51,029 nucleotides of DNA, from NCBI GenBank assembly GCA_037131955.1, contig JBAXQC010000013.1, positions 1 to 51,029 on the forward strand. Reading direction: 5' to 3'. Source of the stretch: CAIMMJ01 sp037131955 (lineage in GTDB: Bacteria > Bacteroidota > Bacteroidia > UBA4408). Below are positions 1 through 6,957 of this stretch, in pieces. Numbering within the stretch: the first letter of the stretch is position 1; each line of letters opens with the position of its first letter. Under the pieces are notes generated by a model that saw nothing but the letters and a program-made list of their open reading frames with translations, had not been told where the DNA came from and did no database searches. A program made the position numbers and the translations under genes.

Positions 1-2
1 TA

Positions 3-62
3 AACAACGAATTGATGATAGCCGAAGAAGACATTATTTCTTTGGATATTTTTTTGAAGTAA
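3..62 (+). CDS. C-terminal tail of an unidentified protein (partial)
   Basis: The first bases read as an open frame of 19 residues (NNELMIAEEDIISLDIFLK) ending in TAA. The gene would begin before the window. The reading looks protein-like, with acidic and aliphatic residues alternating, and the strong terminator about 60 bases downstream fits a plus-strand gene ending here. Nineteen residues are too few to name a family. Confidence 0.4.
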   Translation, partial: NNELMIAEEDIISLDIFLK

Positions 63-120
63 TTAATTCAAATTTTTTTAAGTGTTGTAATTATGAGCTA
101 TTCTAAACGATAACAAAACA

Positions 121-155
121 AAAAACCCCAATTTGACAAGCAAATTGGGGTTTTT
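121..155. terminator. bidirectional intrinsic terminator
   Basis: A perfect 15-bp inverted repeat (121-135 against 141-155) encloses a 5-base loop. A CCCC/GGGG core is flanked by A5 on the left and T5 on the right, so the RNA from either strand ends in a U-run. It lies between the plus-strand gene tail at 3-62 and the minus-strand rpmE2, and so can serve both convergent genes. Confidence 0.88.
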
Positions 156-180
156 AGTACAAACCAATTATCAATCTAAA

Positions 181-432
181 CTATTCTTTTTTCTTGTATC
201 TACTGTTAAACTTATCAATTCTACCTGCAGTATCTACCAACTTCATTTTTCCAGTGTAGTAAGGATGAGAAGTATTTGAGATCTCTAATTTTACCAATGG
301 GTATTCGTTTCCATCTTCCCAAACTATGCTGTCTTTTGTATCAACCGCAGAACGTGTTAAAAAAGAATGTTCGTTTGACATGTCTTTAAAAACAACAAAT
401 CTATAATTTTCAGGGTGTATGTTCTTTTTCAT
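181..432 (-). CDS. rpmE2: 50S ribosomal protein L31, type B
   Basis: This 83-residue protein is ribosomal protein L31 of the type B class, part of the large subunit near the inter-subunit bridge. The start MKKNIHPENYRFVVFKDMS and the later segment SHPYYTGKMKLVDTAGRID are typical of the family. It has no cysteines, so it is the zinc-independent form (general knowledge: zinc-binding L31 carries a CxxC pair). The basic tail RYKKKE is usual. The ATG at 430-432 lies downstream of a near-ideal Bacteroidota promoter at 452-482. It appears monocistronic, with the terminator at 121-155 just after its stop. Confidence 0.97.
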   Translation of the reverse strand: MKKNIHPENYRFVVFKDMSNEHSFLTRSAVDTKDSIVWEDGNEYPLVKLEISNTSHPYYTGKMKLVDTAGRIDKFNSRYKKKE

Positions 433-451
433 AAATTTTAATTAAGGGCTG

Positions 452-482
452 CAAAAATAGTATTTTTGAAGTAAACAGCAAA
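452..482 (-). promoter_or_regulatory. Bacteroidota-type promoter of rpmE2
   Basis: On the minus strand, TTTG (479-482) is followed after exactly 19 bases by TATTTTTG (452-459). This matches the Bacteroidota primary-sigma consensus TTTG-N19-TAnnTTTG at every defined position. Transcription would begin near 445, giving a leader of about a dozen bases before the ATG. Confidence 0.75.
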
Positions 483-525
483 AAAAAATTCAAATTACTT
501 TTATATTGCTAATATTCTTGCCTAT

Positions 526-1209
526 CTAATTGATTTTAAATTGAATATAGCAAATCTTAAAACCTTTGGAGGCAAATAAATTTTCGTAGTGGGTTTGAAT
601 TGTTTTTAATGATGGCTCATTAATACTGCTTGGAACAGTTGAGTTATACAAATCGCTTGTCTCGTAAATAAGTTCAGCTCCCATTTCTTTAATCACCTCC
701 AAGGTATAAGTATACAAAGAAAAACTATCTGTTTTTAAATGAATTTTTCCATTTGGTTTAAGTATGTTTTTATACCTGTTCAAAAATCCTGGTGCTGTAA
801 GTCTTTTTCTCTCCCTTGTTTTTTGTGGTTGAGGGTCAGGAAAAGTAATCCAAATCTCATCTACTTCGTTTGCAGCGAATGCTTTTTCTATGTTCTCTAT
901 TCTGCATCTCAAAAAAGCAGCGTTGTTAATGTTCTCATCCAATGCAGTTTTTGCACCACGCCAAATTCTATTTCCTTTTAGGTCTAGGCCCAAAAAGTTT
1001 TTGTTTTTCTCCGCTCTAGACATTCCCACAGTGTATTCGCCTTTTCCGCAACCCAGCTCTAGCACTAAAGGATGTTCGTTTTTAAAAACAGTAGCTTTCC
1101 ATGTTCCTTTTTGCTCTAAGTCGTTAATTTGCTGAGAGGTTTGCACATGCTGAAAAACATTTGAAAAAGTTTCTATTGCTGCAAATCTTTCTAATTTTCT
1201 TTTTGCCAT
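526..1209 (-). CDS. trmB: tRNA (guanine-N7-)-methyltransferase
   Basis: This 227-residue protein methylates N7 of G46 in the variable loop of tRNAs, using S-adenosylmethionine, in the cytoplasm. The SAM-binding motif LELGCGKGEYTV lies at about residues 50-61. The family signature follows: ITFPDPQPQKTRERKRLT at about residue 120, then a conserved LKTDS segment (about 157-162) and a late INEPSLKTIQTHYE region. Length is normal. The ATG at 1207-1209 is 22 bases from the start of the divergent methyltransferase gene at 1232, so each promoter probably overlaps the other gene's start region. Confidence 0.95.
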   Translation of the reverse strand: MAKRKLERFAAIETFSNVFQHVQTSQQINDLEQKGTWKATVFKNEHPLVLELGCGKGEYTVGMSRAEKNKNFLGLDLKGNRIWRGAKTALDENINNAAFLRCRIENIEKAFAANEVDEIWITFPDPQPQKTRERKRLTAPGFLNRYKNILKPNGKIHLKTDSFSLYTYTLEVIKEMGAELIYETSDLYNSTVPSSINEPSLKTIQTHYENLFASKGFKICYIQFKIN

Positions 1210-1231
1210 TTTTACACAAAAAAAATAGTTT

Positions 1232-1873
1232 ATGAATTTTGTACCTGCTCAAATTGAAAATTACTGCAATTTATTTTCTAATCCCGAAACAGACCTCTTG
1301 AAAAATATTAACGAACAAACAAATTTAAATGTTCATTCGCCACACATGCTTTCTGGTCAGTTGCAGGGAAATTTACTGCAATTTATCTCCCTTATTAAAC
1401 AGCCCGCAAATATATTAGAAATAGGAACCTATACCGGTTATTCTGCAATTTGTTTGGCAAAAGGATTGCCGCCCAATGGTAAACTTATAACCATAGAGCA
1501 GAACAAGGAACTAGAAAACAGAATTTTAGAGTCTTTTGCTGCCCATCCTCAAAAAGATCAATTAAATTTAGTTGTAGGCAACGCACTAGAAATTATTCCA
1601 ACAATAAATATAAAATTTGATTTGGTTTTTATTGATGCCGATAAAAGAAATTATACCAATTACTACAACTTAGTTTTTCCTATGTTAACTAAAGGTGGAA
1701 TAATAATAGCTGATAATGTGTTGTGGAAAGGAAAGGTTTTAGATAATACAGAAAGTATGGACAAACAAACTTTGGCATTGCACCAGTTTAATAGGATGGT
1801 ATTTGAGGATGAAAGAGTTTTTAATTTTATACTTCCAATTAGAGATGGAATTTCAATTGCGATAAAAAAATAA
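1232..1873 (+). CDS. SAM-dependent O-methyltransferase (TrmR / caffeoyl-CoA OMT fold)
   Basis: This 213-residue protein belongs to the small class I O-methyltransferases of the caffeoyl-CoA OMT type. The SAM-binding glycine motif LEIGTYTGYSAICLA is near residue 69. The acidic ribose-binding segment LITIEQN follows. The metal and substrate-site signature VFIDADKRNYTNYY is near residue 133 and ADNVLWKGKV near residue 158. Bacterial relatives include TrmR, which methylates 5-hydroxyuridine at tRNA position 34. That role would suit the adjacent divergent trmB, but the family also methylates small catechols, so the substrate is inferred only. No terminator is evident after the stop. Confidence 0.88.
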   Translation: MNFVPAQIENYCNLFSNPETDLLKNINEQTNLNVHSPHMLSGQLQGNLLQFISLIKQPANILEIGTYTGYSAICLAKGLPPNGKLITIEQNKELENRILESFAAHPQKDQLNLVVGNALEIIPTINIKFDLVFIDADKRNYTNYYNLVFPMLTKGGIIIADNVLWKGKVLDNTESMDKQTLALHQFNRMVFEDERVFNFILPIRDGISIAIKK

Positions 1874-1952
1874 TAAGACAAGCAATTAGTTGAAATTAAA
1901 CTTTAAAGAAAACATTAAAATGGAGTTTTAAACTAAACGAAGCAATGTTACC

Positions 1953-1968
1953 AAATTGTTAACAATTT
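1953..1968. repeat. 16-bp perfect palindrome upstream of a secreted-protein gene
   Basis: AAATTGTTAACAATTT is a perfect 16-base palindrome 60 bases before the start codon at 2029. Its size and AT-rich dyad form resemble an operator for a dimeric regulator. Nothing in the window identifies such a regulator. Confidence 0.35.
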
Positions 1969-1998
1969 AGAAACCTCCAAAATAAAATTTCTAAAACA

Positions 1999-2006
1999 TA
2001 ATTTTG
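1999..2006 (+). promoter_or_regulatory. probable -7 element for the 2029 operon
   Basis: TAATTTTG fits the Bacteroidota -7 consensus TAnnTTTG and lies 22 bases before the ATG. No convincing TTG element sits at the usual distance upstream, so this is a half-match only. The palindrome at 1953-1968 lies just upstream, where an operator or activator site could be. Confidence 0.4.
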
Positions 2007-2028
2007 TTCAAATTTTAAATAAAAATCT

Positions 2029-2856
2029 ATGAAAAAATTTATACTTGCTAAAATTTGTGTTCTATTTTTTTTAAAAACCGCTTTCTCTCAAGACACACTT
2101 TTTTTTGAAAATTTTGACAGTGTAGCAGTTAATACTTTACCACCAAATTGGACTGCTACTGCCGCAGGATTTAGCGTTGACAGCACAAACTTCTCTTCTG
2201 GGTATGCAGGTGCATCGGGTTTAAAAAATTTGTTTATAAAGAATCTCGCTGCAACAGGTGTCTATTATGTAGAAACACCATCCTTTTCTACCATCAATAT
2301 AAATAATATTACATTAAGTTATGGAGTAAGACATACAACAAATTTTCCATTATCAGGTAGTACTGCAAATATTTTAGACTACTCCGTAGACAATGGACTT
2401 ACTTGGACTCCTATAACATTTGTTCAAAATCCTAGCAATAGCATTTGGGCATTGATAAATAATTCACTTGTTATTCAACTTCCGGTTGAGGCTTCAAATC
2501 AAGCAAGTCTAAAAATAAGATGGGGTGCAAATATCGTAAATAATCCTAATGGCTCATACAGGATTGACGATGTTGTTGTAAAAGGAAACGATACCCTTAC
2601 CTATACAAGCAATGGTTTCTTAAGTGAAATAAATTTATATCCAAATCCTTTTGAAAATTTTTTAAAAATAGATGGTTTTGAAAGCAACCAAAGTTTAAAC
2701 ATTTCACTAAGCAACAATATTGGTGCAACTGTTTTTAAGAAATACGGAGTTCTAAGTAATTCAACGCTTCTTTTACCTGACCACCTTGCCAAGGGAATTT
2801 ATTTCATCACAGTAAATTCTAACAACCAAACATTCACAAAAAAATTAATTAAATAG
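2029..2856 (+). CDS. T9SS-secreted cleaved-adhesin-like surface protein
   Basis: This 275-residue protein has an N-terminal signal peptide (MKKFILAKICVLFFLKTAFS, cleaved before QDT). A single beta-sandwich region follows, opening with FFENFDSVAVNTLPPNWTAT. That pattern of 'EnFd..lP.gWt' is characteristic of the cleaved-adhesin / choice-of-anchor-J class, seen here by motif only. The last 75 residues form a T9SS sorting domain: LYPNPFENFLKIDG, then a GIYFITV strand and the end FTKKLIK. The protein is therefore predicted to cross the outer membrane by T9SS and stay on the surface. It is the first gene of a close same-strand run reaching 5351. Confidence 0.82.
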   Translation: MKKFILAKICVLFFLKTAFSQDTLFFENFDSVAVNTLPPNWTATAAGFSVDSTNFSSGYAGASGLKNLFIKNLAATGVYYVETPSFSTININNITLSYGVRHTTNFPLSGSTANILDYSVDNGLTWTPITFVQNPSNSIWALINNSLVIQLPVEASNQASLKIRWGANIVNNPNGSYRIDDVVVKGNDTLTYTSNGFLSEINLYPNPFENFLKIDGFESNQSLNISLSNNIGATVFKKYGVLSNSTLLLPDHLAKGIYFITVNSNNQTFTKKLIK

Positions 2857-2901
2857 TCACTTTTTTCTTTTCGAGAAAAGGATTCCTCACACAAATTAAT
2901 A

Positions 2902-3483
2902 ATGAACAACAATAACAAAATTAAAAGCATTTTTCTTGCACTTTCATTATTATTTGTCCTGGCTTGCACTAAAGATAGAGTGCTCCCAGCAGATCCTATT
3001 TCTCCCGGCAATCCTAATAATCCTAATGTTCCTGTGGCTGGCGATACAATTCTTAAAATAAACGAGTTTATGGCATCTAATGGTGCTACTATTCAAAGCC
3101 CAGATACAGCAGACTTTCCCGATTGGATAGAAATTTATAACCCTACAGATTTTGCTATAGATGTTGGTGGATATTTTGTTACTGACGATTCTTTAAATCT
3201 TACCAAACGCAAAATTCCAACTGGTAGTTCAGCTACTGTCATCCCTTCTAAATCTTTCAAACTAATTTGGTGCATTAATGCCGCATATTTAGGCCCTCTT
3301 TACGTTAATTTAGGACTAAGTTCAGGTGGTGAGTTTATTGGTTTAGTAAAGCCCGATACCACCCTTATGGATTTTTACAGGTTTAAAGCACAAATAACAG
3401 ATGTTTCTGAAGGTAAAATCCCTAATGGCTCTGGTCCATGGGCAGTTTTGCCAACACCAACACCCGGTTCATCAAACAATTAA
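2902..3483 (+). CDS. lamin-tail-domain lipoprotein
   Basis: This 193-residue protein has a lipoprotein signal ending in LFVLAC, with the acylated cysteine at residue 22. A short proline-rich linker follows (ADPISPGNPNNPNVPV). The rest resembles an extracellular lamin-tail (LTD) domain: ILKINEFMASN, then DWIEIYNPTDFAIDVGGYFV, and the closing EGKIPNGSGPWAVLPTPTPG. In bacteria this domain often accompanies secreted nucleases and surface proteins, but no enzyme domain is present here. The gene starts 45 bases after the T9SS gene and ends 9 bases before the next, so it is probably part of one operon. Confidence 0.82.
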   Translation: MNNNNKIKSIFLALSLLFVLACTKDRVLPADPISPGNPNNPNVPVAGDTILKINEFMASNGATIQSPDTADFPDWIEIYNPTDFAIDVGGYFVTDDSLNLTKRKIPTGSSATVIPSKSFKLIWCINAAYLGPLYVNLGLSSGGEFIGLVKPDTTLMDFYRFKAQITDVSEGKIPNGSGPWAVLPTPTPGSSNN

Positions 3484-3492
3484 AACTATACC

Positions 3493-4191
3493 ATGAGTTT
3501 ATTTTTTAATTGGCTTGTTGCATTTTCATTGTTAATGAATGGTGCAATAAAAATAAAGCCACAAAGTAAAATGCGATTAAAAGTAAAAGAACCCAGTGAT
3601 ATTGCGTATACCAAAGATAAAAACTATTTAGTGGTAAGCGATGGTGGAACGTTATTGAAACTTGATAACTTGGGTAAAATAATTCTAAAAGCAAAACAAA
3701 CAGGAATTGATTTTGAAGGAGTAATTGAACTGGAAAATCTAATCTATGTTTCTGATGAAACCACAAGAAAAATTATGATTTACGATGCCACTACTTTAGA
3801 GTATGTAAAAAGTTATCAATTGCATTTGCAAAGGGCTTCCAACAGTGGGTTTGAGTCTATTGCCTACAACTCAAAAAAGGAAAGATTTATTTTGGTTACC
3901 GAAAAAAATCCTATTACAATTCAAGAATATTCAAAAGAATTTGTGTTGCAAGGAGAGATTACCTTTACCAGTGTTAGAGATATATCTGCTGCAAGTTTCT
4001 ATAATGGAAGTTTATTTTTACTAAGTGATGAAGACCATCTTTTAATGAAACTTTCCGAAAATTATGAAATAGAAAAAACGTGGGATTTGAACTTGCTGAA
4101 CCCCGAAGGTTTTTGTTTTGACGAAAACAACAACCTAATAGTAATATCCGATGATTTAGAAATGTTATATAATTTTGGTAAAATAGAATGA
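3493..4191 (+). CDS. SdiA-regulated / YjiK-like beta-propeller protein
   Basis: This 232-residue protein resembles the SdiA-regulated (YjiK) family, which are secreted or periplasmic propeller-like proteins of uncertain function. Blades can be read in LKVKEPSDIAYTKDKNYLVV, then IDFEGVIELENLIYVSDE, NSGFESIAYNSKKERFILVT and PEGFCFDENNNLIVISDD. The repeated 'FEG/FES' and 'Y/F.....LIVVSDE' pattern is typical. The first 20 residues are hydrophobic and could act as a signal or anchor. Its stop overlaps the start of the porin gene by four bases (ATGA), which implies translational coupling and a shared role. Confidence 0.7.
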   Translation: MSLFFNWLVAFSLLMNGAIKIKPQSKMRLKVKEPSDIAYTKDKNYLVVSDGGTLLKLDNLGKIILKAKQTGIDFEGVIELENLIYVSDETTRKIMIYDATTLEYVKSYQLHLQRASNSGFESIAYNSKKERFILVTEKNPITIQEYSKEFVLQGEITFTSVRDISAASFYNGSLFLLSDEDHLLMKLSENYEIEKTWDLNLLNPEGFCFDENNNLIVISDDLEMLYNFGKIE

Positions 4192-5351
4192 AAAAATTAA
4201 TCCTGATTATTATAGTATTCTCAACGCTTCAAGTGTTTTCTCAAACTCAAATTGGAACAGGAAACAGCAGGATGCAAATTACTTATCGTTTTTCATCGTT
4301 TGCAAATTATCGTGCTGGCTGGGACAGCGCTTATTTAGATAGAAAGCAAAATAAATTCTTCTTGAGAAATGCTCAAATATTATTGAAAGGCACATTTGGA
4401 AAAAATACCGAATTTGACTTTGGATTAGATGGCGCTCAATTAATTTCTAAAGCAAACGACCCTCAAAATCCTGCTCTAGTTGATGCAAATTTAACTTACA
4501 AAGGTCTTGGATTTGTTGACCTTATTTTGGGATACGGAAAAGTGCCCTACTCCAGAAATAATTTTGTTTCGTTTTTTGAATCTCCTTTTTGGCAGAGACC
4601 CGAAATTGTGGGAGGTGCTTTCTTTAGCAGAAGAGATGTGGGTGTATCTTTTCACAAAAGTTTGTTGCGAAATACTATTAATTTATTTGGTGGTGTTTAC
4701 AATGGACTTGGAGAATCTTCTTTGCTGGGATTAAACGATCCTTCTGGAAAATTCGAGTACATTTCAAGGGTAGAATATTCTTATCCATCAAGATATAGGT
4801 ACAAAGAAATAGACGAAAGAATAAGTGTAATTCCCATGTTTTCTATTGGCGTAAACGGCAGATACACCAACAAAGTATTGCCGGTTGGCGAAAATTTTGC
4901 TGCACTCACACAAGGCGAATTTCTTACCAAAGTAATTTCTGGCGAAAAATATACTTATGGTGCAGATGCTGCTTTTCAGTACAGAGGAATTTCGGCACAA
5001 TTCGAAATTCACCAAATGAGAATGCAACCCTCAGACTCATCAAGTTTTTTGTACAATAAAATTTCAAAATCCAAAGCCGGCGGTAAAATTTTAAGTGGTG
5101 GATTTTTTGGACAGTTAAACTACTACAACCTAAAAGCCAGAAGCACTGTTAGCGTTCGCTACGAAGAACTAAACATGAACGATTTGGTTCCCGGTTACTT
5201 TGCACGATGGGGCTTTGCCTATTCTTACCAAATAAAAGGCTTTAATTCCCTATTAAAAGCTCAATATTTTTACAATCAAAAAGAGGAAAGCTTAATTGAT
5301 AACCTCAATCATAAACACCAATTTAGACTAGGTATTCAAATAATAATATAA
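4188..5351 (+). CDS. phosphate-selective porin (OprO/OprP family)
   Basis: This 387-residue protein looks like an outer-membrane porin of the OprO/OprP family. A signal peptide (MKKLILIIIVFSTLQVFSQ) precedes a beta-barrel. Family features are the FFLRNAQILLKGTFGKNTEF segment near residue 57, the VDLILGYGKVPYSRNN region, and alternating aromatic strands such as LFGGVYNGLG. The C-terminal strand ends HQFRLGIQIII. Many Bacteroidota members import anions other than phosphate, so the substrate is uncertain. It overlaps the preceding propeller gene by four bases and closes the operon. Confidence 0.8.
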   Translation: MKKLILIIIVFSTLQVFSQTQIGTGNSRMQITYRFSSFANYRAGWDSAYLDRKQNKFFLRNAQILLKGTFGKNTEFDFGLDGAQLISKANDPQNPALVDANLTYKGLGFVDLILGYGKVPYSRNNFVSFFESPFWQRPEIVGGAFFSRRDVGVSFHKSLLRNTINLFGGVYNGLGESSLLGLNDPSGKFEYISRVEYSYPSRYRYKEIDERISVIPMFSIGVNGRYTNKVLPVGENFAALTQGEFLTKVISGEKYTYGADAAFQYRGISAQFEIHQMRMQPSDSSSFLYNKISKSKAGGKILSGGFFGQLNYYNLKARSTVSVRYEELNMNDLVPGYFARWGFAYSYQIKGFNSLLKAQYFYNQKEESLIDNLNHKHQFRLGIQIII

Positions 5352-5379
5352 AGTTCAAAATTCCTTAACATAGCCTGCA

Positions 5380-5387
5380 TAGATTTG
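5380..5387 (+). promoter_or_regulatory. -7 element ahead of a 30-residue ORF
   Basis: TAGATTTG matches TAnnTTTG exactly and sits 19 bases before the ATG at 5407. A TTC at 5354-5356 could be a weak -33 element with a 23-base spacer. The element supports separate transcription of the tiny ORF that follows. Confidence 0.45.
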
Positions 5388-5406
5388 TTTCATAAATTTT
5401 AATTTT

Positions 5407-5499
5407 ATGAAAACAATTCAAAACTTAAGTCCAAAAACACAGTTTATACTTCTTCTGATCACTGTTTTAGTTTATTCGGTTGTTTTTATTTTGATGTAA
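5407..5499 (+). CDS. 30-residue single-pass membrane peptide
   Basis: This short frame encodes a peptide beginning MKTIQNLSPKTQ, followed by one strongly hydrophobic helix of about 18 residues that ends at the stop. The layout (short positively charged N-terminus, then a helix reaching the C-terminus) is that of a small inner-membrane protein. A match to the -7 promoter consensus lies just upstream. I do not recognise the sequence. It could be a regulatory peptide for the porin upstream or the phosphatase downstream, but nothing shows this directly. Confidence 0.5.
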   Translation: MKTIQNLSPKTQFILLLITVLVYSVVFILM

Positions 5500-5536
5500 T
5501 AAGTAGTTTTATTTTAAACCAAAAAAGATTTAAAAA

Positions 5537-5668
5537 ATGAATTACTTTTTTTCTCACCAAAAGCAAAGAATTTTCTTGAAAAACAAGAACAATTTCTACC
5601 TTTTAAAAATTAAAAGCACTATTCTTAACTTTATTAAATCTCTTTTTTATAACCTAAGAATATTTTGA
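5537..5668 (+). CDS. 43-residue basic ORF overlapping a TTG start
   Basis: An ATG at 5537 opens a 43-codon frame rich in Lys, Asn, Phe and Leu (start MNYFFSHQKQRIFLKNKNN). Its TGA overlaps the TTG start of the next gene as TTGA (5665-5668). Such an overlap usually means that translation of the second gene depends on ribosomes finishing the first. The peptide resembles no family I know. It could be a coupling leader or only a chance frame in AT-rich DNA. Confidence 0.3.
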   Translation: MNYFFSHQKQRIFLKNKNNFYLLKIKSTILNFIKSLFYNLRIF

Positions 5669-6852
5669 ACCCAACTATTGTAGTTATTGACGACGAGTTG
5701 GATGTATTAGAATTAGTTAGTTTTAATCTCACTCGCCAAGGCTATTCCGTTATTACATTTGAGGAGCCAGAATTGGCATTGGATTTTATTTTAAACAATA
5801 AAACCGATTTAATTTTATCAGATTGGATGATGCCTGAAATTTCGGGTATTGATTTATTAAAAAAGATAAGAAACAACCAAAAACTTACTTCTATTCCTTT
5901 TGTAATGATGACATGCAGAAACCAAGAAGATGATGTTGTTTTTGCACTTCAGGCCGGAGCAGATGATTACATAAAAAAACCATTCAATTTAAAAGAATTG
6001 TTTTTAAGAATAAACAAAATTTTGAAGTGGGACAGCAATTCAAAATTTTTTCAAAATGAAAATGAATTATTTAGAGCACAAAATAAACACTACCAAGAAA
6101 TTATTCAAAGCATATCTTACGCCAAAAAGTTACAAGTAGCAATTTTACCCAGCAAGCAAGATTTTTTAAAAAAATTTCCACACAGCTTTATTTTTTATCA
6201 ACCCAAAGATTTGGTGAGTGGCGATTTTTTTTGGTACAGCCTAAAAGGAAACTCATTAATTTTGGTGGTGGCAGATTGCACAGGCCATGGTGTTCCTGCC
6301 TCTTTAATGACCATTTTAGGCAATGCCATGTTGCAAAAAATTGTAAACGAACAAGGCGAAAGAAATCCAGGTAACATTCTAGAGGAATTAGATCTAGCAA
6401 TTATTAATGCACTAAAACAAACCAACGGCTCTGATGAACCAAAAGATGGAATGGATGTAAGTTTGGTAGAGTTTAACTTAGAAAGTAGAAAAGGAATTTT
6501 TTCTGGAGCTTTTGGAAAACTATTTTTAGCAAAAAACTCCGATGTAATTGAAATTTCTGGTAACCGCTATCCTATTGGTGGTTTGCAATTAGAGAAAAAT
6601 AGAAAATACCAAAACCATCCTTTTGAATTAGAAAGTAAGCAAGAATTATTTCTTACAACCGATGGATTTTATGACCAGTTTGGAGGCAGCAAAGGAAAAA
6701 AATTTAAAAAAACACCATTCAAAAATTTATTAGAAGTATTATCTACAATTTCTAGCTACCAACAAGAAACCGAATTGCACAAAATTTTTACAGAGTGGAA
6801 AGGAATTAACGAACAAACGGATGATGTTTTAGTAGTGGGTTTTAACATCTAG
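5665..6852 (+). CDS. response regulator fused to PP2C/SpoIIE-type serine phosphatase
   Basis: This 395-residue protein joins a CheY-like receiver to a PP2C-type phosphatase. The receiver (residues 3-120) has the acidic pair DDE at 9-11, the phospho-acceptor Asp53 in SDWMMPE, Thr83, and a Lys in DDYIKKPF near 104. A helical linker runs to about 155. The phosphatase (about 155-395) has metal-binding aspartates in LVSGDFFWY (187) and VVADCTGHGVPASLM (204), then GMDVSLVEF and LFLTTDGFYDQFGG. Such proteins usually dephosphorylate anti-sigma-factor antagonists. No histidine kinase or STAS protein is adjacent. The TTG start is forced by an in-frame TAA 15 bases upstream. Confidence 0.9.
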   Translation: MNPTIVVIDDELDVLELVSFNLTRQGYSVITFEEPELALDFILNNKTDLILSDWMMPEISGIDLLKKIRNNQKLTSIPFVMMTCRNQEDDVVFALQAGADDYIKKPFNLKELFLRINKILKWDSNSKFFQNENELFRAQNKHYQEIIQSISYAKKLQVAILPSKQDFLKKFPHSFIFYQPKDLVSGDFFWYSLKGNSLILVVADCTGHGVPASLMTILGNAMLQKIVNEQGERNPGNILEELDLAIINALKQTNGSDEPKDGMDVSLVEFNLESRKGIFSGAFGKLFLAKNSDVIEISGNRYPIGGLQLEKNRKYQNHPFELESKQELFLTTDGFYDQFGGSKGKKFKKTPFKNLLEVLSTISSYQQETELHKIFTEWKGINEQTDDVLVVGFNI

Positions 6853-6957
6853 TTTTTGTTGAAATCTTTTTGAGATGTTAATAATAACTTAACATTAAAC
6901 TTGCCCTTAGTTTATCTTTAATCTTGTTCTTTGTATTCTTTTTAAACCATTTAATCC

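Noticed and set aside
739..1135. Two plus-strand open frames of about 80 codons
   Set aside because: They lie wholly inside trmB on the other strand, and their readings are Phe/Ser/Cys-rich without family features.
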